A stretch of 64,000 nt of DNA from Datisca glomerata (GCA_003255025.1 QANY01002872.1:309738-373737), one strand, 5' to 3'. Shown: positions 1 to 11,751, counted from the stretch's first letter. Numbers and translations: made by a program. Notes: generated by a model from the letters alone, not told the origin.

Positions 1-9
1 TTGTAATTG

Positions 10-536
10 AAACATGAGACAAAGACCACTATCAAGGGCTTAGAGACACAAATGGGCCAATTAGCTACTACCGTGGGCAGATTGGAAGCACAAGGATCGG
101 GAAAACTTCCATCCCAAACTGTGAAAAAACCAAGGTAAAATGCTAGTTCTATGACTTTGAGATATGGGAAACAACTCGATGAAGTATCAAAAACACCAAA
201 AACAGAAGGAGCGTCCGTAGATGAGCAAAAAGAGAAAAGGGATTTCACCCTTGAGAAAGATGAAGCTGTGACTCCCATGGAGAGTACTTCGACGCTAAGA
301 TAACTTCTAAAGTTATGATTTCTACTAATGTTTCTTCTCCACCTTTTCCTAGCAGATTTGTAAAGTCTAAAAAGGAGGAACATGAAAAAAAGATTTTGAA
401 AACCTTTCACAAAGTACAAGTGAAATACCTCTTTTAGATGTAATTAAGCAAGTACCACTTTATATAAAGTTCCTCAAAGATTTGTGTACTACCAAGCGCA
501 AGTTAAAGGGTGATGAAACGATAAGTGTAGGGGAGA
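10..536 (+). pseudogene. gag C-terminal remnant of the Athila-like element
   Basis: A short readable stretch at about 14-140 encodes a gag tail with the conserved block GLETQMGQLATTVGRLEAQG and ends at a TAA at 136-138. Beyond it the frame is repeatedly broken. Pieces such as the lysine-rich linker and a segment resembling the region before the protease are still recognisable up to the protease at 537. This would be the hinge between the nucleocapsid part of gag and the protease. The N-terminal gag lies outside the window. Confidence 0.6.
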
Positions 537-845
537 ATGTATCCGTTGTTTTGCAAAGAAAGCTTCACCATACCATGCACAATCGGTAACACGATGCTTG
601 ATAAAGCTATGTTAGATTTAGAAGCATCAATCAATATCATGCATTACTCTATTTATGCTTCTTTGAATCTTGGTTCGCTTAAGGAAACCGGTGTAGTTAT
701 TCAACTCGCCGATCGTTCTTATGTCTATCCAAAAGATGTTTTAGAGGATGTTTTAGTGCAAGTTGATGAGTTAATTTTTCTAGCTAATTTCTATGTTCTT
801 GGAATGGAAAACTACTCTTCACCTATGTCTATGATGGAACTCTAG
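537..845 (+). pseudogene. retropepsin-like aspartic protease remnant (Athila-like)
   Basis: This 102-residue open stretch corresponds to the retropepsin of Athila-type elements, which would cleave the gag-pol polyprotein. The block FTIPCTIGNTMLDKAMLDLE precedes the catalytic site, then ASINIMHYSIYASLNLG follows. The catalytic motif normally reads D-x-G-A-S. Here Gly is replaced by Glu (DLEAS), so the protease would be inactive. The downstream flap-like region (LADRSYVYPKDVLEDVLVQV) is well kept. Frameshifts separate it from gag upstream and RT downstream; short open pieces at 848-1275 continue the protease-RT linker. The start ATG is simply the first in the frame and is not a true start. Confidence 0.75.
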
Positions 846-1410
846 CTATGGAGTTCGATGGCGAGGTTATACGCTTCAATATCTTTGATGCAATGAGGTA
901 CCCAAATGATACACATTCATGTTTTTCAGTTGATATACTTGACTCGTTAACACAACAACTTTTTGAGTTAACAAGTGAGGATGCACTGGAAATCGCTATT
1001 GGGAAAAGCCAAGAAGGGACATGCAAATTTGTGATGACATTGAGAATACCGTCGCATATCTAGAATCATTGCCAAAAGCTCCAAATAGGTACAATGCTTA
1101 TTTTATTTCATTGCCTTTATCTAATGAGAAACTTCTACCTTCTATTGTGCAAGTCCCTACTTTGGAGATTAAACCTCTTCTTCTGAAATATGTTTACTTA
1201 GGAGAGAAAGACATGCTAGCTCTAATTGTAAGGAATCTCACGACATTACAAAAGGAGAAGTTAGTTCATATTTGAATGGATCACAAAACAGCAATTGGTT
1301 GGACAATATTCAACATAAAAGGGATCAATCCATCCATATGCACGCACCGAATTCTACTTGAGGATGGAGAAAAGCCAAATTGGAAAGCTCAACGCTGACT
1401 GAATCCTCCT

Positions 1411-2330
1411 ATGATGGAGGTTGTAAAGAAAGAGATCTTGAAATTGTTAGACGTTGTTGTGATTTACCCAATTTCAGACAGCAAATGGGTGACCCCGGTC
1501 CAAGTAGTTCCAAAATTATCTAGTATCATCGTGGTTAAGAATGAAGAGAATGAGCTAGAACCATCCCGTGTCCAAACCGGGTGGCAAGTTTGCATTGACT
1601 ATCGAAAACTTAACTCTACTACTCGCAAAAATCATTTTCCTGTACCTTTCATTGATCAAATGTTAGAAAGATTGGTTGGTCATACTCATTATTATTTTCT
1701 TGATGGCTATTCATGTTACAATCAGATCGCAATTGCACCGGAGGATCAAGAGAAGAAAACATTCACATGCCCCTTTGGAACGTTTGCTTATCGACGCATG
1801 CCATTCAGACTTTGCAATGCTCCTGACACTTTTTAATAATGTATGAGGAGCATATTTTTAGATTATGTTAAAAGCATCATAGAAGTTTTTATGGATGATT
1901 TTAGTGTTTATGGTGACTCTTTTGACAAATGCTTAGATAATCTCACCCTTGGTTCTTAAACACTGCATGGAAACTAATCTTGTGCTTAATTGGGAAAAAT
2001 TCATTTCGTGGTAGAAAAAGGTATAGTTTTAGGCCATGTCATATCTTCTAAGGGGATAGAAGTAGATAAATCCAAAATAGATCTTGTACGTTCTTTACCA
2101 CCTCCCACAAGTGTGAAGGAGGTTCATTCTTTTCTTGGACATGCAGGTTTCTATGATTCATCAAGGATTTTTCAAAGATTGCAAGACCTTTGTGCAGATT
2201 GTTACAAAAGGAAGTGTTGTTTGACTTCAATGAAGAGTGCAAGGAGGCATTTGAAAAGCTTAAAGAACTTTTTCTCACATCTCCCATTATTCAACCACCT
2301 AATTAGAACCTCCCATTTGAGTTAATGTGT
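1411..2330 (+). pseudogene. reverse transcriptase remnant (Athila-like)
   Basis: RT of a Ty3/gypsy element, which would copy the element RNA into DNA. The open part 1411-1836 carries the fingers and palm blocks WQVCIDYRKLN, HFPVPFIDQMLERL, YYFLDGYSCYNQI and FAYRRMPFRLCNAPDTF. It ends at a TAA at 1834-1836. The YxDD catalytic box follows in another frame at 1888-1899, reading FMDD then FSVYGDSFDKCL. The thumb and connection are recognisable at 1990-2200 (LGHVISSKGIEVDKSKIDLV) before a further frameshift near 2150. At least one stop and two frameshifts make it non-functional. Confidence 0.88.
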
Positions 2331-2620
2331 GATGCAAGTGACTATGCTATGGGGGCTGTTTTAGGACAGCGAGTTGGCAAGCTTTCTCATGTTATCTATT
2401 ATGCATCAAGAACCTTGAATAATGCACAACTTAATTACTCCCTAACTAAGAAAGAGTTATTGGCGGTTATTTTCTCTTTAGATAAGTTTCGTTCTTATTT
2501 AATTGGTTCCAAAGTAATTGTATTTTCTGATCATGCAGCTCTTAGGTACTTGCTCAGTAAGAAGGATGCTAAACCGAGACTTATAAGGTAGATACTTCTC
2601 TTGCAAGAATTTGATTTGGA
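2325..2620 (+). pseudogene. RNase H remnant (Athila-like)
   Basis: This is the RNase H domain linked to the gypsy RT, which degrades the RNA strand during reverse transcription. It begins [16 protein letters not shown], holding the first catalytic Asp (CDAS). [14 protein letters not shown] and the Glu-containing [10 protein letters not shown] follow. The third Asp is in [12 protein letters not shown]. All three acidic positions are present. A TAG at about 2589-2591 interrupts it; the tail (LQEFDLDIKDKKGSDNVVSD) continues from 2601 toward integrase. Confidence 0.85.
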
Positions 2621-4050
2621 CATCAAGGATAAGAAGGGAAGTGATAACGTAGTTTCTGATCATCTTAGTCGCCTCATTCATAATGAGAAAGCTATTCCTT
2701 TGCGTGAAAACTTTCCCGACGAGCAACTATTCTCTTTGGAACTTTTGACCCCTTGGTGTGCTGACATTGTAAACTACTTGGTTACCAAGAAGATGCCTAA
2801 TGACTTAACTCATGCTCAAAAGGATAAAATAAAGAAGACAGCAAAGTAATATGTGTGTGATGATCCATATTTATGGAAGTATTGTGCCGATCAAATGATA
2901 AGAAGATGTGTATCTAATTATGAATTCTCATATATATTAATTTTCTGTCATTCTTATGCATGTGGTGGGCACTTTAGAGCAAAAAGGACCGCTCTGAAGG
3001 TACTTGAGTATGGATTTTATTTGCATACATTGTTCAAGGACACTTACATTTTTTGTAATTTGTGTGATCGTTATCAAAGACCAGGCAACCTAGGTGCACG
3101 AAATCAAATACCACAAACACCTATACTCATTTTTGAAATCTTTGACGTTTGGGCATTGATTTCATGGGACCTTTTCTTTCTTTATATGGTAATCTTTACA
3201 TACTTCTTGCTATTGATTATGTGTCAAAATGGGTGGAAGCAAAAGCCACTCATACTAATGATTCTTAAGTGGTTGTAGATTTTGTGAAGACTAACATTTT
3301 TACAAGGTTTGGAACACCAAGAGCCATAATCAACGATGGTGGTAGCCATTTTTGCAATTATTGATTCGAAGCTTTGCTAAAGAAATATAATATTACACAT
3401 AAGATCTTCACACCATACCACCCACAAACTAGTGGGCAAGCGGAAGTATCAAACTGAGAGGTCAAGTCCATTTTAGAGAAAATGGTGAATCCTAATAGGA
3501 AAGATTGGACCTTGCGCTTTGATGATGCACTTTGGGCATATATAACAGCATTCAAAACACCAATTGGGATGTCACCATTTTCCTTATGTATGGTAAGCCA
3601 TGTCACCTTTTGGTTGAATTGGAGCACAAAGCATTTTGGGCGGTGAAGCAATGTAACATGGAAATGGAAGCTGCGGGTGAACAAAGGAAGCTCTAACTAA
3701 ATGAGCTTGAGCAAATCAGAAATGACGCTTATGAGAACTCACGAATGTTCAAGGAGAAAACTAAGGCTTTCCATGACAAAATGATTTCAAGAAAGATTTT
3801 TGTATTGGACAAAAAGTTCTTCTATTTCATTCAAACCTTAATTTATTTCCTGGTAAGTTACGTTCTTGATGGGTTGGTCCTTTTATTGTTACTAATTTTT
3901 TTCCTCATGGTGCAGTGGAAATTAGGAGCTTGAAGACGAACAAGGAGTTCAAAGTGAATGGACATCGACTCAAGCCTTACTATGAGTCCTTCATAACGCA
4001 AGATGTGGAGAATGTACCTCTCCATGAACCCGAGTCTCTTGACGGATAAA
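2601..4050 (+). pseudogene. integrase remnant (Athila-like)
   Basis: This would insert the element DNA into the chromosome. The RNase H-integrase linker runs from 2601 to 2849. The zinc-binding part is at about 2950-3080 (CHSYACGGHFRAKRTALKVL, then FCNLCDRYQR). The catalytic core is in several frames: the region around 3150-3250 shows the DVW and VSKWVEA-like blocks. The second Asp is in FGTPRAIINDGGSHF at about 3308-3352. The Glu-containing region [11 protein letters not shown] is at 3415-3445. A C-terminal stretch near 3925-4048 ([20 protein letters not shown]) resembles the normal end of the polyprotein. Stops and frameshifts occur throughout. Confidence 0.8.
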
Positions 4051-5564
4051 TGCGGTTACAAGTCACTTGCTTTTTTTATTAGTTTGAGTTTTATTTCTTT
4101 AAAAATAAACAAAAAAATAGCATTAGTTGCTTTATTTTGATTAGTTTGAGCTAAGTTTTGTTTTTATGAGTCTTAGGATACTTTCTAACAACCATGATGA
4201 GAACTGAGCTTTAATGTTATGGCTTTGATTGATTATAAACATGGATTTAGATCTTGATAATATTCCTTGGTTAATATTTTTTTATGATAATTATGCGCAA
4301 ATCATCATTATGCACAATAGCCATGTTTTTCAGTATAGAAGCATGCATGTTAGGATGAGTAAAATGCTTATATCATTTTTATTACCCACGTGAGACATAT
4401 TCGAGCCACTGAATTTCTTTTGAGAGGTATAATACTATGATACTATTCTTTCTTGTTCTTACTTTGACTATTACTTGAGTTGACATGCAACATGAGGATT
4501 AAATACTAGAACTTTTCAAAAGGTCTTTTGAAGTCAATAGTTGATCGAGTACCTCTTCAAAAAATGATAAAGGCATTAGGATTTACCACCATAGTCAAAT
4601 CAGCAAGGGCCCAATTGATGTTCTCACGAGAACATCCCCCTTAGTGCGCCACTTTGAGGTTTCATTAATCTTCTTCTTTATTAACCCCATCTCTTTACCT
4701 CTTACCCATAGTGTAGATCCTCACCCTTAACCTAAAAATAAAGTGAAGATAACATTGAAGAGACTTATTTTATATACAAGGTGCATTCAACAAACACTTG
4801 GGGTTGTCAAAAAAAAGTAAAGAGGAAGAAGAAAGAAAAAGGAATTGAAAAAGAAGAAAAAAAGCATGGGGTGAAACGTTATTCTTGTAAAATTTCTTTG
4901 AGAAAATGGAAATATTAAAAAAAAGTGCAAAGAGAAATTATATTGATTAAATATGTTCTTGGACGTTATAAGGTTGGATGAGATGAAGCAAAGACTCAAT
5001 GTAATGATACTTTCTTATGTTCTTAGTTGATTGCCTCGAGTTATGAGAAATGTTCCTTGAATATTTTGATGATGTATCTCACTCCATGAGTCTTTAGAAC
5101 CTTTGTTGCATTCTTTCTATTATTTTTTTAGCCACTACCCCTAGCCCCATTACAACCTTAATTGAAGACATTTTGATTTTGGGTGGTGCCAACATCTAAG
5201 TGGAGAATTGTGCCTGAAAGAAAGCATATATTGTCATTGATCCTTTCACTCAAGTAATGGTATACTTTGAAAATAGATTGAGAGAATAAATAGTTGAGTG
5301 ATCTTCTTTATGAGGCTTATGGAGCTTTTACTTATTCGAAGCATGCATAACATAAATTATTGTTAACATTGTCTATGACACACAAACACTTGAGTACGAT
5401 TGTTAGAGAGATGTATTAGCTTTCGAATGATTATGGATTTGAGTCAATGTTTTTATAATTTCAAGGCTATAATCTATTATTGTTCTCTGAGACAAATTGT
5501 TAGAAGGTTAGTTCTTTTTGTCTACATTGGATTGCTAAGGGACTAGTAATAAGCTGGTTGGAGT
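4051..5564. other. non-coding post-pol spacer of the Athila-like element
   Basis: No convincing reading frame of either strand is present. The stretch is AT-rich with homopolymer tracts, for example an A-rich purine stretch at about 4805-4870. In this lineage the segment between integrase and the 3' LTR may carry an env-like gene, but I see no membrane-protein frame. The sequence just before 5565 (gggactagtaataagctggt, then tggag) sits where the polypurine tract is expected and is probably a degenerate one. Confidence 0.5.
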
Positions 5565-6945
5565 TGTAATAAGTGCGTAAAAACACATTTTATTAAATGT
5601 TTAAATAATAACATCTGTGAAAAGAAGAGATTAAATATGATATTTTATGTAATTATTTCACAAATGTTACATTCAGATATTTATTTTATTTTTAATGTGT
5701 TTTTAGGTTACAAATATAAGCAACTTGAAAAGGAGTTCAAAATAATCTAAAACTCTATGTCTCTTACTGCTTCCAAGTCTCCATGTGCCACCATATGAAT
5801 TTTGAAATTTTAAATTTAAAGATCAACTTAAAATTTGAATTTCAAATTCGGCATATTTGCATAGTCGAAGAAAAATGAACGTTACATGATGATCCCGATT
5901 TTTCTACAATTCAAATCTTATATGGGAGGAGTTGTTGATTTTTGTGAAGATTGAAGAGCACACAACCTCTATAAAAAGGGGGGCATGCCCCAACCAAGAA
6001 GAAAGAGAGGATTTTGAGTTATTTTCTAGTTTAGAAGTATGTTCTTCAGTATCTCTATGTGTAGCTAACTTCTTTCTTTGGTTAAGGGTGATTTCAAAGC
6101 CCTAGACATGGTTATGTTAATAAATTTCAGGAATTTTCATTCTTCTCTCTTTCAATTATGTTTATATTCCTTTGATTTCATTATCTATAAATTCTTTCTT
6201 GTTTGCTTGGGTGTTCAACTATGTGAGCACATTAGTAATTGTATTGTTAGTTTATAATTTTGATCCGTAATTGTCAAGACTTTCTAAACAAAAGTAGCAA
6301 ATTATTTTCAGTGATTATGGGATATTTTCGCTTGATTACATAAGGAATATAACTTAAGTTTGATAAACCAAACTTTTGTGTTTGTTGCTTGATTCAACCC
6401 ATATATTTCTTGATCAATTTCTTTAATTAGAATGAATTTAGAGAACTTGTTCTAGGTTGTTTAATGGAAAGAGTTTAAGTAAAGAACTTATTTTACTTAA
6501 CGACAAGGTAAGGGAAGATCAAGATGATCGAACTTGTGATTTTTTTAAAGATGTTATTTTTGAAAGATTGAGAAAATTATTTTTGATTATTGACTATTTC
6601 CATATTTCTAGAGGTGGAGAATGAATCCTTAACCATATTTCTTATCATATTCTTAATTCTTTAAATCTCGCTTTTCTAATTTCCATTTTTTCAATTTTGT
6701 TTTGTTTAGCTTTGTTTTGTATCAAACAATCTTCAACACCCCCCCCCCATATTTTATTTTCATATTTTTTAGAGTGTCATTAGTGTGTCTACAAGTTTTC
6801 GTTCAACTTTGTTGAGTCTAAGTAGGATTTTTAATCACATTTCAATTTCTGGTCAGCATAGATTCTAGTGTTTTTCTTGTGTCAATAACACTTAATTAGA
6901 AACAATCTCATGCAGGAATGACCCTTGCTTGCTACCATACTCAAT
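5565..6945 (+). repeat. 3' LTR of the Athila-like element (approximate borders)
   Basis: The left border is set at TGTAATAAGTGCG just after a degenerate purine-rich tract. The right border is where Tat gag sequence begins. A TATA-type box (tataaaa, 5970-5976) followed by a GC-rich patch fits an LTR promoter and transcription start. A cytosine homopolymer lies near 6738-6747. The 5' partner is outside the window, so both borders are inferred and could be off by tens of bases. Confidence 0.5.
5970..5976 (+). promoter_or_regulatory. LTR TATA box (Athila-like element)
   Basis: The heptamer tataaaa is followed by a G-rich run and lies about 0.4 kb inside the LTR, a normal position for a Pol II LTR promoter. 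It is identified by motif and position only. Confidence 0.45.
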
Positions 6946-6959
6946 AACGATCATATTTA

Positions 6960-7855
6960 TTGCAAGGATTTAAGTTGTTACACTTTTGTGCATGCCAGCT
7001 AATGTGCAGGATGTTCCCTACTAGCTTAGACGAGATCACTTTGAAATCGTATCATTCACTCCCCACTCATTCAATTACTAACTTTACTATTATGTCTTCG
7101 ATCTTCTTGGAACAATATTCCACAGATCGTTCGGTGATGGAGGACACGAAATACCTTTCGACCATCTCCATCAAGATAGAAGAATCCCTACAGGAGTATA
7201 CTCATAGATTCAAAGATGAGATGCCCAAGGTGGAAACCTGTGATGATCGAGTGGCTAGACTGGCTTTCAGACGGGGGTTGGATCCAAAATCACTTCTCTT
7301 TGAGGGCTTATGAAAGTTGAAACCATTGTCCATGGAAAAAATATTCCAACAGGGATAGAATTACATCCTCTTGGAAGAGGAGAAGAAGAGTTTGTTGAAG
7401 ATGATGGAGCAAATGATAGAGGAACAATGGAAAGGAGATCAGAACTCGAAGTCCGAGAAGAAAAGATAAAAGAGGACAGAAAAAGGTGATGTGAGGGGAG
7501 AAAGCAAATGGGACAGGACTGAGAACCGGGGAAGATATGCTGACATGATTCATCCTTGGGATAAATTCTATATGCCCCTCATTGTTGTAGTAAATCAAAT
7601 TCTTAAAGTAATCAAGAATAAGTCATGGTTGAAAAGACCAGCCCCACAGACAAGAGAGCTGAGTTATAAGGATAGGAAAATATTGTTCTTTTTACAAGAA
7701 CTATGGGCATTACATAAGGGATTGCTTTGAGCCAAAATATTACATTAAGGAGTTACTAGAGGATGGGTATCTCCAACAGTATGTGCAAAAAAAATACGTA
7801 CATAAACAAGAAACGGAGAAGGAGGTACAAGAGAAAGGAAAATAGTCTCTTAGAA
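6960..7855 (+). pseudogene. gag remnant (Tat element)
   Basis: This would form the capsid and nucleocapsid of the particle. The open part to 7313 has the retrotransposon gag core: LMCRMFPTSLDEITLKSYHS, then NFTIMSSIFLEQYS, and EYTHRFKDEMPKV. Downstream the frame shifts. At about 7680-7770 a nucleocapsid-like knuckle is readable as Y-C-S-F-Y-K-N-Y-G-H with a terminal Cys (RDCFEPKYYIKELLEDGYL). The N-terminal part is missing, cut off by the Athila-like LTR. Confidence 0.7.
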
Positions 7856-7902
7856 TTGTTGATACAATAATTGCACTGATTGAACAAGAGAGAACCACCG
7901 AG

Positions 7903-8300
7903 ATGGAGAGGAAGATGTATTGCAAGAAGCCCATGTTAAAAGGACATCGGGAAAGAGGAAGTTCTTTGAATGATAATGGGAGTCTGTTGTTGATATTCGA
8001 TGAGATAGACTTGGAGCATGAGGAGTACCACAATGGCGCTCTAGTCATCATGATACAAGTTGGAAACTATTTGTTGAGGTGGGTACTGATCGATAATAGA
8101 ACAGCTGTCAACATCCTACATCGGTCGACCCTTAAGAAAATGTCTATGGGAGAACAAATGTTGTAGAGTCCGTCGCAGCCATTGAAAAGTTTCAACGGAA
8201 CCATTAGCTATTTAGAAGGAGTCATCGTTCTTCCAGTTCATGCCGAACCTTTCAACCATTTGACAGAATTTGTAGTCTTGGACACATTATCCCCTTAAAA
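7903..8300 (+). pseudogene. aspartic protease remnant (Tat element)
   Basis: The open segment to 8166 contains the features of a Tat-type protease: LLLIFDEIDLEHEEYHNGAL, then VIMIQVGNYLLRWVLIDNRT and AVNILHRSTLKKM. The catalytic site, usually D-x-G-S/T-S-A, has become DNRTA, which lacks the Gly. Fragments of the C-terminal half continue to about 8300 with stops. Its role would be gag-pol processing. Confidence 0.65.
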
Positions 8301-8489
8301 TGCCATTATGCGGAGAACCTGGCTACACAAAATGAAAGCTATGTAATCCCCCTTTATCAAGTGCTAAAGTATCCATCTCCAAATGTAATAATGACGATAA
8401 AGGGAGATCAAGTTGCTGCTCACATCTGCGCCATTGCAGCACTGGAATCAACTAGAAGAATGGTAACGGATAAGTAGGTGAATGGTCAG

Positions 8490-9700
8490 GCAGAGGCTAT
8501 GGAATAATAGCAATTACAGGAAGTTAAGTAGGATGGCTCATTAAACCCGATGTATGAAGCGAGAGAAGCAACTAAGCTCATGTACCTCGAAGAAGAAACA
8601 CAAAAGACAACCAACACTGAGGCCCACCTTAAGAAAGTAGAAAAGGAGAAGTTAATGAATTTTCTGTGAAACAACAGAGATATCTTCACAACTATGGCAC
8701 AGAAGATGCTAGGTATTTCTGAAAATATAATATGTCGTAAACTAGATACAGACACCACTACTAAACCAGTGAAGGAACGGAAGAGAAACTTCACTCCAGA
8801 ATGGAACGTCAGGATCAAAGAAGAAGTGGATAAGCATTTGAAAGTTGACTTTATCCGAGAACTGAACTACCTGAAGTGACTTTCCAATGTAGTCGTGGGG
8901 AAAAAGAAGAGCGAAAAATGGAGGATCTGTGTTGATTTCACCGATCTAAATAAAGCCTGTCCAAAAGACAAATACCCATTGTCAAGGAAAGATAAGATGG
9001 TGGGTGCAACTTTGGGTCATGAACTCCTTAGCTTTATGGATGCCTTTTTAGGATATAATCAGGTGAAAATGTTCCAACCTAATCAGGAAAAAACTCATTT
9101 ATAACTGAACAAGATATGTTCTAATATAAAGTAACATGGAGGTTTACATGTCAGAGACTAGTGGAAAAAATCTTTCACGAGAAATCTGGAAAACCATGAA
9201 AGGTTACATAGATGACATGTTGTCAATAGTTGTAAACAAGAAGATCATATAAGGGATCTTGATGAGGCCTTTCGATCTTGAGAAAAAGTTCCATGAAGCT
9301 TAATCTAGACAAATGCACATTCGATGTAGCAACGGGAAAATTCCTAGGCCATCTAGTAACACAATAGGGAATCGAAGTTAACCTGGACTAAGTAAAGGTA
9401 ATCACGGAAATGACATCCCTGAAAAATTGTAAGGAGATAAAAAACCTAATGGGAAAATTGACGGCTTTGAACAGATTTATCTCAAGGTCCGCGATCAAGT
9501 GCAAGCCGTTCTTTATGAGATTGAAAAAAAAAATCATTGACAGCTTGAACGAAGAATGTGAAGATTCTTTCAGAAGAATCAAGGAATGCTTAATAACTCC
9601 CATGTTGCTCTCAAAACCAATACCTGGTGAGCAACATCTGTACATGGCAATATCACAAATAATTGTTAGCGTCGTTCTAATCAGGAAAGAAAATGGGAAG
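8490..9700 (+). pseudogene. reverse transcriptase remnant (Tat element)
   Basis: The open parts 8694-8879 and 8895-9104 carry the Tat RT signature: HKL-like CRKLDTDTTTKPVKERKRNF, then WRICVDFTDLNKACPKDKYP and GHELLSFMDAFLGYNQVKMF. The stop TGA at 8877-8879 separates the two but they share a frame. The catalytic box reads YIDD at 9205-9216, followed by MLSIV. The thumb and connection appear in 9410-9700 (NLMGKLTALNRFISRSAIKC). Several stops and frameshifts between 9105 and 9410 inactivate it. Confidence 0.85.
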
Positions 9701-10000
9701 TAGAGATTCGTTTACTTCATGATCAAGAGCTTAGTGGCGGTCGAAGAGAGGTACAAAAGAATGGGGAAATTGGTGTTAGTCGTTGTAATTTCCGCAAGGA
9801 AACTAAGGCCTTGCTTCTATGCCCATAGCATAAAAATGTGATCAAGCTCACCCGTCAGAAGATTGTTGCACTAACCTGAAATACAGGGGAGAGTAGTGAA
9901 GTGGGCAATTGAACTTAAAAAGTATGAGATTCAATACGAACCAAGAACATCTATCAAAGGGCAAGTATTGGCTGACTTTGTAGTGGACTTTACCCACGAC
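9560..10000 (+). pseudogene. first RNase H remnant (Tat element)
   Basis: A canonical RT-linked RNase H follows the RT. PMLLSKPIPGEQHLYMAISQ holds the position of the first catalytic residue, which is not a clear Asp here. After a TAG near 9702 the frame resumes (SLVAVEERYKRMGKLVLVVV, then ARKLRPCFYAHSI). A tail with KGQVLADFVVDFT at about 9955-9995 leads to the second RNase H. Confidence 0.6.
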
Positions 10001-10049
10001 GAAAAGGAAGACAACAACAGATATTAGACTGAAAAAAAAAAGAAACGGA

Positions 10050-10560
10050 TCATGAAAGTTGTTTGTTAATGGGGCCTCAAACAACAAAGGAGTTGATGCC
10101 AAAATAGTGATGCAGACTCCATTGGGAAAAATCTTGAACACTCCATCTCTTTTAGGTACATCAAACAATGAAGCAGAATATGAGGCCTTGATAGTGGGAC
10201 TTAACTTTTCAAAAAATTCCACTAGCACGCTTCTTTTGTAAAGGAGTTGCTGCGACGACCCTAAATTCGCCAGTGCATCTACGTGTCCGTTCTCAGTCCT
10301 AGGGATCTGATGGATTTCGTAGGGTTTTCATAAAGCATAGCAACTATTTTGCCCATTGCAGGTATTTTATCATTCTTTCATCTTTTACTGTAAATTCTCC
10401 CGTAACATGTTTTACGATTAACATGGAACCACAAAATATCATCACATTTGTTACCTCAAATTCCAGTAGCATATCGAGCCTCACATTTCCGTTGTCAAAT
10501 GTAGTGGATGTGGAAATTGAAGAGGAATGCAACTGGTAGGATGAAAACATCAGTTACCTA
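10050..10560. pseudogene. second (Tat-type) RNase H, with an internal inversion
   Basis: The extra RNase H typical of Tat elements, carried between the RT-linked RNase H and integrase. Plus strand, 10059-10205: LFVNGASNNKGVDAKIVMQT with the first acidic position replaced by Asn, then TSNNEAEYEALIVGLNFSK. The expected C-terminal half is found on the minus strand at about 10498-10214: VTNVMIFCGSMLIVKHVTGE, then KDERMIKYLQWAK and, in a second frame, HVDALANLGSSQQLLYKRS. Sequence after 10499 returns to plus orientation (VVDVEIEEECNW). About 285 bp inside the domain has therefore been flipped, which alone destroys the gene. Confidence 0.8.
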
Positions 10561-11510
10561 GCGAAAGTGGAATTACCTAAAGACAGAGAACTGGCAAGAA
10601 AGACCTAGTAGCAAAGTGTCGGGTATTCTTTAATTAGCGGAGTATTATATAAAAGGTATTTTTCAGGTTTGTATTTGAAATGTTTAAAAATGAAGGAATT
10701 CCACTTTGTGCTAGATGAAATCCACGAAGGAATATGTGGGAACCACACTGGGGGAAGATCGTTGGCCCACTAAGTATTAAATGAAGGGTATTATTGGCCT
10801 AAATACATCAAGATGCCAAGCAGTATGTGAGAAACTACGACAAATGCCAACCCTTCACTTTCGTGAAAAAATTGGCACCAAGAGAACTCTACACAGTGCC
10901 AAGCCCGTGGCCGTTCATGCAATGGGCCTTGGACATTTTTGGGCCGGTTCCCATGGCACCTGCTTGAAAACATTTTCTGTTGGTAGCAACGGACTATTTC
11001 ACAAAGTGGATTGAAGCTAAAGCATATGCGAGGATTCGATAAGAGGAAGTGAAGGGATTTTTATGGAAAAATATAGTATGTAGGTACGGAATCCCACATG
11101 TACTTATCTTTAACAACGAACTTCAGCTCACATGGAAGGTAGTTAAAGCGTTTTACAAAGACTTAGAAATTATCAATTGATTTTCTACAGGGAAAGGAAA
11201 TGGTCAAGCAGAAAGATCAAATCATCTTATACTTGAAAGTATGAAAAATGTCTACAATCAGGTAAAGCAAATTGGGTGGAGGAGCTACCAGTATTACTAT
11301 GGGCGTACAGGACCACTCCTAGAGAGGCAAGGGGTGAAACCCTCTTCACTTTGGCATATGGAATGGAAGCAATGATGCGTGTTGAAATTGGAAGTGCAAC
11401 CGTGAAATCAAGTCTGAATGAGCATCAAAATGAAGAACTCCTAAAAGAAATTCTTGATCTTCTAGAGGAACGGAGCGAAGCGGCTTTTAATTCAAATGGC
11501 TAAAATCATA
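10560..11510 (+). pseudogene. integrase remnant (Tat element)
   Basis: Integrase in broken frames. The zinc-binding region is near 10690-10860 (VLDEIHEGICGNHTGGRSLA, KVLNEGYYWPKYI-like). The first Asp of the core lies in FMQWALDIFGPVPMAP at about 10914-10965, with ATDYFTKWIEAKAYA following. A second acidic position around 11115 appears as Asn (FNNELQLTWK instead of a D-N-G-x-Q-F type box). The Glu-containing region reads GKGNGQAERSNH at about 11190-11225. The open part 11276-11503 has ELPVLLWAYRTTPREARGET and FTLAYGMEAMMRVEIG. Confidence 0.8.
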
Positions 11511-11751
11511 AAAGAAGAGCTTACTTCTAGAAAAAAATTGAAGATGAAAATTCCAGTAGGGAGATCTACAATGAACCTAAGTCCTTCTTTTTTAATTATA
11601 ACTGGCCATATGAAAAGATATTTTGTCTAAATTGTAAACTTATTATAGTGAATATTTTCCCGCAAGTTTTCCACGTAAAATACTTGGTGTCAACTCTCTC
11701 TCTTTTCTCTAGCAAGCGACAATAGAATTGGGGCCACGGTCAGAAACCTAA

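Larger units (their letters stand above)
1..6945 (+). mobile_element. Athila-like Ty3/gypsy retrotransposon remnant, 5' end outside window
   Basis: A decayed LTR retrotransposon with gypsy domain order: gag tail, protease, RT, RNase H, integrase, long non-coding spacer, 3' LTR. The RT block (CIDYRKLNSTTRK, then FAYRRMPF) and the gag tail (GQLATTVGRLEAQGSGKLPS) are, from my knowledge of plant gypsy families, typical of the Athila group. The 5' LTR and most of gag lie left of the window. Many stops and frameshifts exclude activity. No env-like reading frame is visible after integrase, although some Athila members have one. The right border is placed where sequence changes to gag of a different gypsy lineage. 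That suggests this copy inserted into the Tat element, but no target duplication could be shown. Confidence 0.8.
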
